This document shows, piece by piece, positions 19,066 through 27,494 of a stretch of DNA of 64,000 nucleotides. The position numbers and the translations under genes are program-made. Position 1 is the stretch's first letter, and every line of letters starts with the position of its first letter. The stretch comes from Treponema sp. (GTDB taxonomy: Bacteria; Spirochaetota; Spirochaetia; Treponematales; Treponemataceae). Location: the NCBI GenBank assembly GCA_024695475.1, contig JAILIC010000066.1, forward strand, positions 1 through 64,000, read 5' to 3'. The notes under the pieces were generated by a model, which was not told the DNA's origin, did not search any database, and saw only the letters and a list, made by a program, of their open reading frames with translations.

Positions 19066-20259
19066 TAAGCAGGTTGCCCATACGGCAACCGCTTCGCCGG
19101 AACCAATGACACCAACTTTTTCTCCTGTTTTTGCTTTTACAAAAACCTGATCAATACTAACGTTAAGCGTTTGTGCAATTGATTGTCGCACTTGGTCACG
19201 GAAAGGTAAAAACTTTGGTTTTTCTAGTGCTATCACACAGTCAAGATTTTCAAGTTTCCACCCTTGGTCGGTAATCTGCTTCCATACAAAAGATAATAAC
19301 TTTGCGGAGTCTGCATCTTTCCATTGAGGATCAGATGGTGGAAAGTAACTGCCAATATCACCCATACCGGAGGCTCCTAAAAGCGCGTCGGTAATTGCAT
19401 GGAATAGAACGTCTCCGTCAGAGTGGCCATCTTCACCTTTTTCAAAGGGAAGGTGAATTCCTCCTAGTAACAGCTTTCGACCTGGAACGAGTCTGTGTAA
19501 GTCATATCCTAAACCGGTATGTATCATAGTAAACCTCGATGAATGTGTGTGTCCTTGTTCAGGAATATCTTCTGGATAGGTTATTTTTTTATTACAGCTA
19601 TCTCCTGGTACGATATGTACTGATCCTACATACTTGCCCCAGATTTCTGTATCGTCAGTATATTCTTGATTGTCTTGTGCTGCTTTACGATGTGCTTCAA
19701 GAAGCGGGGTAAAAATGAAACCTTGAGGTGTTTCAACGGCAGCGAGTCGTTTGCGCTGGAGGTGACGTATGATGATGTCATGGTCATCGATTTCTTTTTG
19801 TGTATCAACTGGTTGCAGTGCAGGAACTGCTGCTCCTGTTTCATGGGTGACAGTTGCTACATCGGTTATGATTTTTGAGGTAACAAAAGGACGTGCTCCG
19901 TCGTGTATTAATACAATAGCATCGTTTTTTATATGGTTAGGCCATATTGTAGTTAAAAACTCCATTGCATTATGTACAGATTGCTGCCTGGTTACTCCTC
20001 CCTCCACAAAGTGAATATGGGTACGAGTCTCAGTATCGATGGAAGAAATGGCCTGTTCTGCTTGTTGTGTACCATCTTTGGGAATGGCAATGACGATACA
20101 TTCTGGTTGTAATGATTGTACAAAAGCGCGTACAGCTTCTGAAAGAACCGTACCGTTATGTAGCGGCAGGTATTCTTTTTTTTTGCCTATACCCATACGG
20201 GTAGAGGCACCGGCAGCAACAAGAATCAGTGCTACCGGATATGAAAGATTGTTACTCAT
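19054..20259 (-). CDS. ispDF: bifunctional IspD/IspF (MEP cytidylyltransferase / MECDP synthase)
   Basis: VALILVAAGASTRMG (IspD) and TGLGYDLHRL...HSDGDVLFHAITDALLGA (IspF). The ORF track start (20400) is an out-of-frame read through carD; the likely ATG is 20257-20259. Confidence 0.93.
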   Translation of the reverse strand: MSNNLSYPVALILVAAGASTRMGIGKKKEYLPLHNGTVLSEAVRAFVQSLQPECIVIAIPKDGTQQAEQAISSIDTETRTHIHFVEGGVTRQQSVHNAMEFLTTIWPNHIKNDAIVLIHDGARPFVTSKIITDVATVTHETGAAVPALQPVDTQKEIDDHDIIIRHLQRKRLAAVETPQGFIFTPLLEAHRKAAQDNQEYTDDTEIWGKYVGSVHIVPGDSCNKKITYPEDIPEQGHTHSSRFTMIHTGLGYDLHRLVPGRKLLLGGIHLPFEKGEDGHSDGDVLFHAITDALLGASGMGDIGSYFPPSDPQWKDADSAKLLSFVWKQITDQGWKLENLDCVIALEKPKFLPFRDQVRQSIAQTLNVSIDQVFVKAKTGEKVGVIGSGEAVAVWATCLLVR

Positions 20260-20926
20260 CAAAGTCGTCGTCTGCGTTGTCCTCATCGGTATCATCAGAG
20301 TCATCAGAATCGTCTGAGTCATCGCGATCGTCTTTTTCATCATCGTCGCCGGTGTCCTCATCTTCAAATTCTTCATCGTCTTCATCTTCATCATCGTCAA
20401 GAATACGCTTAACTTCTTTTGAGATGCCGAGAGGCTCTAGCTTTTTATGCAATAGATCTTCAACCTCTTTTAAAGAGATATCCATTGCAAATGAGATTTC
20501 GTCTTCAAGGAGTTTTTTTGCACTGTCGTATAATTTGCGCTCAAGAATAGGGAGCTCTTTTACCTTACTGCGGTGATAGAGACAGCGTACGATTTTAGCA
20601 ATGTCAGAAATGCTGCCTTTTTTGAGTAACTCAAGATTCATCTGATAGCGTAATTTCCAGTCTGAAGTTACTGGTTCAAAATCTTCACCAAGAAGATCAA
20701 TGGCTTTTTGGGCTTCTTCAGAAGAAACGATAGGTCGAATGCCCAATTCTTCTGCTTTAGCAACAGGAACCATTACTATCATATCTGAAACATCAAGATA
20801 TATCTTATAGTATAAAAGAGTTTGATTATTAAATGTTTTCTCAAAGATTTCGGTTACTTTACCGACACCCTGACTGGGATAAACCACTTTCTGGTCAATT
20901 TGAAATTTAGTATCAGGACTATTCAT
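20252..20926 (-). CDS. carD: CarD-family transcriptional regulator with acidic C-terminal tail
   Basis: FQIDQKVVYPSQGVGKVTEI...KIYLDVSDMIVMVPVAKAEELGIRPI; start taken as MNSPDTKF. Confidence 0.92.
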   Translation of the reverse strand: MNSPDTKFQIDQKVVYPSQGVGKVTEIFEKTFNNQTLLYYKIYLDVSDMIVMVPVAKAEELGIRPIVSSEEAQKAIDLLGEDFEPVTSDWKLRYQMNLELLKKGSISDIAKIVRCLYHRSKVKELPILERKLYDSAKKLLEDEISFAMDISLKEVEDLLHKKLEPLGISKEVKRILDDDEDEDDEEFEDEDTGDDDEKDDRDDSDDSDDSDDTDEDNADDDFDE

Positions 20927-20934
20927 AGTACTAT

Positions 20935-20963
20935 AGTATACCATAAAAACGGCCAAAAATCAA
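20935..20963 (-). promoter_or_regulatory. sigma-70 promoter for carD, predicted leaderless start
   Basis: Minus strand TTGATT-N17-TATACT, 8 nt before ATG 20926. Confidence 0.6.
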
Positions 20964-20995
20964 ATAGGTTGGTTGCCCCTATTGATTGTGTCGTA

Positions 20996-22447
20996 TTATA
21001 CAAACTGTGCTTCGGCTTGAATTTCGTCCAGTCGGTGCAGGCGTTTTTCATCGAGTTGTATCGTCAAATTTTTTTCATGAGTGGGGAGTACTAACCCTTT
21101 TGGTCCATTTTTTGCACGACGGAGATGCTTTACCTGGGTATAATATAAATCTGCCTTGCCTGCTTTACGCGCTTTTGAATAGTATACAGCCAGATTACCT
21201 GCATAAAGCAGAATATCTAACGGCACCGTTTTTCCCGGGCGATTTTTTACAAATACATAACCTCCTGGGCAATCTCGTGTATGCAGCCATAAATCTTGTC
21301 CGCGTACATGATGGCGGAGTAAATCATCGTTTTCATTTGCATCTCTGCCGACGAGAATATACCATCCATCAATTGTATAATCTAACCCGGGGTGCTGTTT
21401 TTTTTGCTGTTGCTTTGGAGTTGAGTCACGTCTGAGCATTTGCTCGATAATGACAGGATTTGTCTGCTTTTGGATAGTTTCATATTCTTTGGTGAGAGAA
21501 GTAAGTTTCTTTTGTGCTAGGGCTATTTCGTGCTCTAACTCAACAAGACCTGACTCGGCTTTTTTATACTGGTCGTAATAGATGGCCGCATTTTCTTGTA
21601 CTGACTTGGTAGCATCGAGTTTTATATGGACAGAATTGCCAGTGTCATAATCGGTGCAATCTAAGTATTGGCTTCCCGGTGCAATGGAGTAGCCAAATGA
21701 CAAAATAAGGTCGCCCTGATGTTTAAGACTGCTTGCGTTTTCAAACAGCTTTTTTTTATTTTGAAGTTTTTTAAGGGCATGTTCCTGTTTGCTGTAATGG
21801 GTATTGTACCATTTTTCTGCCTGACGGAGCAGAGCTTCTCTGGATAAGGAGGTACCAAACTCGCTATACCAGATGTCTACTTTTTGGTTAAAGGTGAGCG
21901 GTGGAGCATCAGGATGCTTTTGAGTAAATGAAGCAACGATATCATCAAAGCTGCGTACAGGCCACTCTTTTTTGATGGCGGTTTGTGGCTCTGGTAATGT
22001 AAAAACACCACTTGTAACTTCATTTTTACCCGGACGTCGATACATGGTGTCGAGTATGTTGTTTTGTTCATCACATAATACGATATTGCCAGCGTTGCTC
22101 CAAAGGCGGATATACATGATAAACAGTTGATCGTCATGGCCTAAGTCAAGGCGGATAATGCGTTGTTTGTCAATTTGCTGGCAAGCCAATATTTTAGCTC
22201 CTCTGATACGGGAACGGAGAAACTCCATAAAACGTAGTGGCTTATCGTTGCGGGTTATTTTTTTAGGAGTTGCATTAATACGGCAGGAATCAGGTTTTAT
22301 ACAAATAAGGACCGTAGTTGGTGTTCCATTTTTATAAGTATATAAGGCAAGCGTATCATATCCAGGTTGAATGATATCCTGTATAAAAGCACCTGTAAGA
22401 TCTAATTCTGATAGAATAACGTCAATTTCATTACAATTGAGAGACAT
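20996..22447 (-). CDS. NFACT-family RNA-binding protein (RqcH/FbpA-like)
   Basis: NFACT-N start LNCNEIDVILSELDLTGAFIQDI and NFACT-R domain GWYILVGRDANENDDLLRHHVRGQDLWLHTRDCPGGYVFVKN. Confidence 0.88.
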   Translation of the reverse strand: MSLNCNEIDVILSELDLTGAFIQDIIQPGYDTLALYTYKNGTPTTVLICIKPDSCRINATPKKITRNDKPLRFMEFLRSRIRGAKILACQQIDKQRIIRLDLGHDDQLFIMYIRLWSNAGNIVLCDEQNNILDTMYRRPGKNEVTSGVFTLPEPQTAIKKEWPVRSFDDIVASFTQKHPDAPPLTFNQKVDIWYSEFGTSLSREALLRQAEKWYNTHYSKQEHALKKLQNKKKLFENASSLKHQGDLILSFGYSIAPGSQYLDCTDYDTGNSVHIKLDATKSVQENAAIYYDQYKKAESGLVELEHEIALAQKKLTSLTKEYETIQKQTNPVIIEQMLRRDSTPKQQQKKQHPGLDYTIDGWYILVGRDANENDDLLRHHVRGQDLWLHTRDCPGGYVFVKNRPGKTVPLDILLYAGNLAVYYSKARKAGKADLYYTQVKHLRRAKNGPKGLVLPTHEKNLTIQLDEKRLHRLDEIQAEAQFV

Positions 22448-22453
22448 AGATAC

Positions 22454-22482
22454 ACTATACTACACTTTTGCAAGTGTGTAAA
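22454..22482 (-). promoter_or_regulatory. sigma-70 promoter, predicted leaderless start
   Basis: Minus strand TTTACA-N17-TATAGT, 6 nt before ATG 22447. Confidence 0.55.
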
Positions 22483-22509
22483 AAGCAAATAATCGTAAAT
22501 AGTTTTAAA

Positions 22510-22527
22510 ACTACCCGAATAGGTAGT
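22510..22527. promoter_or_regulatory. small inverted repeat upstream of lipoprotein gene
   Basis: ACTACC-CGAATA-GGTAGT. Confidence 0.4.
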
Positions 22528-22580
22528 GCTAGAAGTGAAAATCTTACCTTATATTTAATTATAAAAAAAGGAAAAATTAC

Positions 22581-23843
22581 ATGTTAGTTTTGCATACGAT
22601 TCAAAAATATATGCTTTTGTGTTTGACCGTCTTGGTCTGTCTGATATCTGGTTGTACATTGCTTGACTCGCCTGATGAGCGGGGATCAATTACGTTTTAT
22701 ATGAGCGGAGATATGGCTCATAGAATTGCTTCTGGTAATGGTGCACGTGCTGCACTTACTCCCGAAGAGATGGAAGGTCTGTATTTTGATATTGATATTA
22801 AAGGGGACTTTGAGGCTTCGGAGACTATCCCTGTAACTGAAGGTGCAGTGGCTACATTCAGTGATATTCCTGTTGGATCAGAGATATATGCAGAAGCTTT
22901 AGCATACCGTATTGAAGATAGCAATAAAGTAAAATTGTATAAAGGCAAGTCTAAAAAAGTAACTATAGAAAATGGTGAAAACCTCCTTGAAATCCTTATG
23001 CAGTGGGCGTACTTTGGCACGAAAATGCCTGGTGAGTCTCTCGCTCTCTATGACATCGTATTTAATGATGGATCGGCAGTAGCGTATAGTGATACTTTGA
23101 CTCTTACTGATGAGCAAAAGGCGGCGGCAATGGCTGTCATATTTTATGCAGGTAGTGGCTCTCCTAATGTGGGCTCACAAACGCTTGGTGTCGGTGTAAC
23201 CAATACCTATGCATATTATAATGTGGCAAGTCCCAATAATACGTCTCAGTCTCATCTGAGATGGGGGCCAAACTCTGTTAGTTTAAATGTACCTAGCATG
23301 GAGGTTGGTATATCCACTAGTTCTGATAGTCAAATAGAAGGGCGGTTGGCTTCAAAATCTACTTTTACTGCAACAGGAACTGGCGAATTAAGTGGCAGTA
23401 ATGCTTGGTCAGCGTTTTGTGCGGTTAATACTACTGCCACTGCAAATCTGTCAACAAAGTATCCTGCATGGAACTGGGCTCTTACCTATGGAAATCACCA
23501 AGGGCTGGACGGTGAGTATGCTGAAGGCTGGTATATGCCGTCTGTAGCAGAGTTTGCAGCCTTACATCGAAATAAGGTCAAGGTTAATAAAGCTTTGGGA
23601 CTTATTGGTGGTACAAAGTTCCCTGAAGGAATTCAGGGAATTCTAAATCAAAATGTAGGAAAGTATGTATATGAAGATCCAGATGATGAAGCGAATAAAA
23701 TTTTGGCAATTTACTGGACAGCTAGTATCGGTCAGGAGTTTGGCAGTCCGGTTATTTGGAGCGTGTCTTGTGATTATGTTGGCTGGTGTTCACCAAATAG
23801 TCCTAATGGAGAGTGTATGGTCTGTGCAATCCGTGAGTTTTAG
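22581..23843 (+). CDS. lipoprotein with DUF1566/C-type-lectin-like C-terminal region
   Basis: Lipobox LVCLISGC; GWYMPSVAEFAALHRN...IYWTASIGQEFGSPVIWSV. Confidence 0.7.
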   Translation: MLVLHTIQKYMLLCLTVLVCLISGCTLLDSPDERGSITFYMSGDMAHRIASGNGARAALTPEEMEGLYFDIDIKGDFEASETIPVTEGAVATFSDIPVGSEIYAEALAYRIEDSNKVKLYKGKSKKVTIENGENLLEILMQWAYFGTKMPGESLALYDIVFNDGSAVAYSDTLTLTDEQKAAAMAVIFYAGSGSPNVGSQTLGVGVTNTYAYYNVASPNNTSQSHLRWGPNSVSLNVPSMEVGISTSSDSQIEGRLASKSTFTATGTGELSGSNAWSAFCAVNTTATANLSTKYPAWNWALTYGNHQGLDGEYAEGWYMPSVAEFAALHRNKVKVNKALGLIGGTKFPEGIQGILNQNVGKYVYEDPDDEANKILAIYWTASIGQEFGSPVIWSVSCDYVGWCSPNSPNGECMVCAIREF

Positions 23844-23888
23844 TTAGTGCTTGTCAGCAAAGGAGCAATAGAGGTTGCAATGTTGTGC

Positions 23889-23917
23889 TTGCAACTTCAT
23901 GTTTTTATCTATACTAT
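23889..23917 (+). promoter_or_regulatory. sigma-70 promoter for metF, predicted leaderless start
   Basis: TTGCAA-N17-TACTAT, 8 nt before ATG 23926. Confidence 0.55.
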
Positions 23918-23925
23918 ATAAGAAT

Positions 23926-24810
23926 ATGACTATTCGTGATATTCTTGCTAGTAAGAAGGTTTCCCTTTCTTTTGAAATCTTTCCTTCAAAGCAACCTAAC
24001 GATTTTACAAAAGTGTTTCAGACTGCAGAGGATTTGGTATCTCTGCATCCTGATTTTATGAGCGTTACTTACGGTGCTGGTGGTACAACACGTGTTAATA
24101 CGGTAGAAATAGCCTCGCATATACAGAATCTTCAGGTTCCCTCTTTGGCTCATCTGACTTGTGTTGGATCTTCTGAAGAAGATTTACTAAATACCATACA
24201 GTCCATGAAAAGCCATGGTATCGAAAATGTACTTGCATTGCGGGGTGATTTGCCAAAGGATTTGGACAATGCAACTATTCCAGGTTTTTCTCATGCATCT
24301 GATTTGACTGCTCTGTTAAAAAAGCACGGATTTTGTGTTGGTGGTGCCTGTTATCCAGAAGGTCATCCAGAGTCTTCTAATCGTGAAGTTGATATCGATA
24401 ACCTTAAGTATAAGGTTGATGCTGGTGTTGATTTTTTGACGACACAGATGTTTTTTGATAACGACATGTTCTATAGCTTTTTGTATCGTCTGCAGTCCGC
24501 GGGTATCCGCGTGCCGGTACTTGCCGGCATCATGCCGATTACCAGCCCTAATCAAATATCGCGTATTATTGAGCTTTCTGATGCGTTTATTCCTAAAGAG
24601 CTGCTTGCTATGTGTGATCGGTTTAAAGATAGCCCTGATGCATTGCGTCAAGCAGGTATTGCATACGCTTCGCAGCAGATTATTGATTTGGTATCAAATG
24701 GTGTACGTGGTATTCACATCTATACAATGAATAAACCTTCTATTGCTCGTGCCATTATGCACAATATTGATTGCATCTTTGATGCTTGTAATGGAGTAGT
24801 GCGTGAGTAA
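23926..24810 (+). CDS. metF: methylenetetrahydrofolate reductase
   Basis: LSFEIFPSK, PDFMSVTYGAGGT, LTCVGSS, NVLALRGDLP, FLTTQMFFDN, GIMPI. Confidence 0.93.
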   Translation: MTIRDILASKKVSLSFEIFPSKQPNDFTKVFQTAEDLVSLHPDFMSVTYGAGGTTRVNTVEIASHIQNLQVPSLAHLTCVGSSEEDLLNTIQSMKSHGIENVLALRGDLPKDLDNATIPGFSHASDLTALLKKHGFCVGGACYPEGHPESSNREVDIDNLKYKVDAGVDFLTTQMFFDNDMFYSFLYRLQSAGIRVPVLAGIMPITSPNQISRIIELSDAFIPKELLAMCDRFKDSPDALRQAGIAYASQQIIDLVSNGVRGIHIYTMNKPSIARAIMHNIDCIFDACNGVVRE

Positions 24811-25732
24811 TAAGCCTAGAAATGAAAAACGTATAGAGAAGGTAAGGGGTAAGCCTCTATCTTCGTTTAATTGGTTTAAAGCATATCCCATTTTGCTTAC
24901 CCGACCGGAAACCGTAAAGTCTGCATATTCCTTTTTGTATACAGTTACAAAAAGTTATCTTGGTATACAGTTTTTTCAAAAATGGGGATTGTTCCATTTA
25001 CCTGTTGTCAATGTGCAGACTGATTTAGATGATCGTATTCCATTTACTCCACATCGGGTCGGCATTTACATGCACTTTGTCAATTTTTGGTTGCAACCGT
25101 TGGTCATGCTGATTACTCGTTATGGCATACATAATGCTGCTCCTATTTGTAACCGGTACCTTGATGCAATCAAAAAGATATATCAGGAAGCTTCTAAGAT
25201 TTATATGTTTAGCCTGTCAACGACAAATCGTCCTGATTATCGTGAAACAAAAGAGTTTAGAACAATACATCGCTTTGATCCGCATTTGTTGTGTGTACCG
25301 AGCTTGCATATCGCAATTATCGTGTTGTGCTATACCTTTTTTAGAGATGTCTTTAGTGATGCTGATTTTACTGAGGAAGAACGAAAGCAGTGGAATGCAG
25401 AGTTGTATAAAGGTACTGTTGAAATCGCCGAGTCTGTCTTGTATGTAAAACAGCATAGTGTACATTGTGTTCCTGCTGCCATGTATATGATGACTCGTAC
25501 TTTTCCAGAATTGTTTTCAAGTCAGGATGCGGTACAGTTGATAAACGATATGTTTTCACGTGTTGATGATATGACCCCGGAAGATCGTAAGGAAATCAGG
25601 GAATACATTCACTATATGTATGAACGTCTGTATCTTGAAGGGTTGCAAGAAGAGGATTGGACCGTCCCGGTTAAGCACTGGATTGTTGATTATGCAAAAC
25701 AGACAGGGCAGCAAGTGCCAGAGTATACATAA
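24803..25732 (+). CDS. conserved hypothetical protein with possible PAP2-phosphatase-like PSxH motif
   Basis: GTG start overlapping metF by 8 nt; VPSLHIAIIVLCYTFF. Confidence 0.55.
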   Translation: MSNKPRNEKRIEKVRGKPLSSFNWFKAYPILLTRPETVKSAYSFLYTVTKSYLGIQFFQKWGLFHLPVVNVQTDLDDRIPFTPHRVGIYMHFVNFWLQPLVMLITRYGIHNAAPICNRYLDAIKKIYQEASKIYMFSLSTTNRPDYRETKEFRTIHRFDPHLLCVPSLHIAIIVLCYTFFRDVFSDADFTEEERKQWNAELYKGTVEIAESVLYVKQHSVHCVPAAMYMMTRTFPELFSSQDAVQLINDMFSRVDDMTPEDRKEIREYIHYMYERLYLEGLQEEDWTVPVKHWIVDYAKQTGQQVPEYT

Positions 25733-25794
25733 ACGGCACTTTGAGGTGTTGTAAAACATAATCTTAGGATAATAATATAAAATAGGAGATATTT

Positions 25795-26727
25795 ATGAAA
25801 AAGACTATATGTGGTTTGATTGTATTAGCAGCAACAATGATGGTAGCTCTTGCAGGTGGTAAAAAGGAAGTGACTGATAACTATTCGTATACCGTCGCTT
25901 CACCAAGTGGTGCTCCTGGTGTTGCTGTAGCGATGCTTGCTGTAGAGAACCAAGAGTCATATACTTTTTTGGCTGCAGAGACAATTACTGCTGAGTTTTC
26001 AAAAGCACAGTCTGATTTTGTTATTGCTCCTATTAATGCTGGTGCAAAGTTGTATGCTATGGGTAAGTCAACCTATAAGCTTGGGGCGGTAGTTACTTGG
26101 GGCAACTTATATTTTGCTTCTCAAAAAGAGGGATTCTCTCTTGATGATATCAATGGTGCTGTAATTACGCTTTTTGGCGAAAAAACGATTAATGCTTCAA
26201 TAGCTCGTTTTGTACTTGAAAAAAATGGTATTGTTCCGGCTGACATAGCATATTTGGGTAGTGCAGCAAATACTCAAAATCTATTGCTGACAGATCCAAC
26301 TGCTATAGTATTGACTGCGGAACCGGCTTTGTCTGCTGCTCAGATGAAAAACAAAGGAATTACTGCTTATTCGGTTAATGATTTGTATAAAAAGGCAACA
26401 GGGTTTGACGGTTTTACACAGGCAGGCCTTTTTGTTCGTGAAAAGACAATTACAGAGCATCCTGCTGTAGTGGCTCAGTTTTTGCATGATGTATCTGATT
26501 CTATCGAAAAGTGTTCCTCTGATACAGAAGCAGTAGCTGATGCTGTTGTTGCTTTAGAGATTCTTCCAAATAAAAAAGTAGCGTTGTCTGCTATTCCTCG
26601 TTGCAGTATTGCTTTTATGTCTGCTAAAAAAGCAAAAAAGCAAGTAGAAAAAACTGCTTTAATTGATGTGGAACAATACGGTGGTGTTGTTCCGGCTGCA
26701 GATTTCTATTATGACGGACAAAGATAA
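25795..26727 (+). CDS. ABC transporter substrate-binding protein (NrtA/SsuA/ThiY-like)
   Basis: Signal peptide then GGKKE; APINAGAKLYAMGKSTYKLGAVVTWGNLYFAS. Confidence 0.75.
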   Translation: MKKTICGLIVLAATMMVALAGGKKEVTDNYSYTVASPSGAPGVAVAMLAVENQESYTFLAAETITAEFSKAQSDFVIAPINAGAKLYAMGKSTYKLGAVVTWGNLYFASQKEGFSLDDINGAVITLFGEKTINASIARFVLEKNGIVPADIAYLGSAANTQNLLLTDPTAIVLTAEPALSAAQMKNKGITAYSVNDLYKKATGFDGFTQAGLFVREKTITEHPAVVAQFLHDVSDSIEKCSSDTEAVADAVVALEILPNKKVALSAIPRCSIAFMSAKKAKKQVEKTALIDVEQYGGVVPAADFYYDGQR

Positions 26728-27490
26728 TACACAACATACGATTATTTTTTGTTTTGGTATTGTACTTCTTTGTTTGTGTATTCATATCATTGGTTGGGTA
26801 AAACACGATGTGCTTGTTTTTCCCAACGTGATTAGTATAATCAAATCTTTCTTTTCCCTTTTGGGACAGCGTCGTACGTATGTCTTAATCGGTACGACCT
26901 GTATTCATCTTATCCTTGCCGTTTTTTTTGCTACACTTATAGGGCTTGCACTTGGGCTTGCAGAAGGTTTTAGCAAGACGGTGCATACCTTGTTTGAGCC
27001 CTGCATGATTTTATTCCGTTCAATGCCAATGATTGTGCTTGCCGTTATTATTATGGTTATTACCCATTACTCGTGGGTACCGGTGATCGCTGCAACGGTT
27101 GTATTGATTCCTTTGATAAGTGAAGCTTCCTGTGCAGGTGTACAGAGTATTGATAAGGATCTTGTAGATGTTTATAAACTGAATACCAGTTTTAATCTGC
27201 ATATTTTAATGTCGGTATACATACCGCGTATGTCAGGGTATTTAAAACAGGCGTTTGCTGGTGCAATTGGTATGGGAATCAAGATAATTGTATCGGCTGA
27301 GTATCTCGTGCAGACAAAAAATTCTCTTGGTAAGGCTGTATTTACCAGCAGTTATTTTAATGAGTATCAGGAAATTTACGCGTATGCACTAATTATTATT
27401 ATACTGGTATTGATTATCGAAAAGCTGCCTTTGCTGGTGTATCGTATCATCGATACATTTTCAGAAAAGAAAACAGCTTTTCGTAAGTAG
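26711..27490 (+). CDS. ABC transporter permease (BPD/SsuC-TauC-like)
   Basis: LLAVFFATLIGLALGLAEGFSK...EASCAGVQSIDKDLVDVYKL...IPRMSGYLKQAFAGAIGMGIKIIVSAEYL. Start taken as MTDKDNT, overlapping the SBP gene. Confidence 0.85.
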   Translation: MTDKDNTQHTIIFCFGIVLLCLCIHIIGWVKHDVLVFPNVISIIKSFFSLLGQRRTYVLIGTTCIHLILAVFFATLIGLALGLAEGFSKTVHTLFEPCMILFRSMPMIVLAVIIMVITHYSWVPVIAATVVLIPLISEASCAGVQSIDKDLVDVYKLNTSFNLHILMSVYIPRMSGYLKQAFAGAIGMGIKIIVSAEYLVQTKNSLGKAVFTSSYFNEYQEIYAYALIIIILVLIIEKLPLLVYRIIDTFSEKKTAFRK

Positions 27491-27494
27491 CCGC

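Noticed and set aside
19054-20400. ispDF starting at 20400 as in the ORF track
   Set aside because: The first 47 residues (MTMMKMKTMKN...) are an out-of-frame reading of the CarD acidic-tail codons; the IspD domain starts at MSNNLSYPVAL (20259)
22581-23843. Diversity-generating retroelement variable protein (C-type-lectin-like C-terminus)
   Set aside because: No reverse transcriptase, no template repeat and no near-identical VR/TR pair seen in the window; DUF1566-like lipoproteins explain the motif
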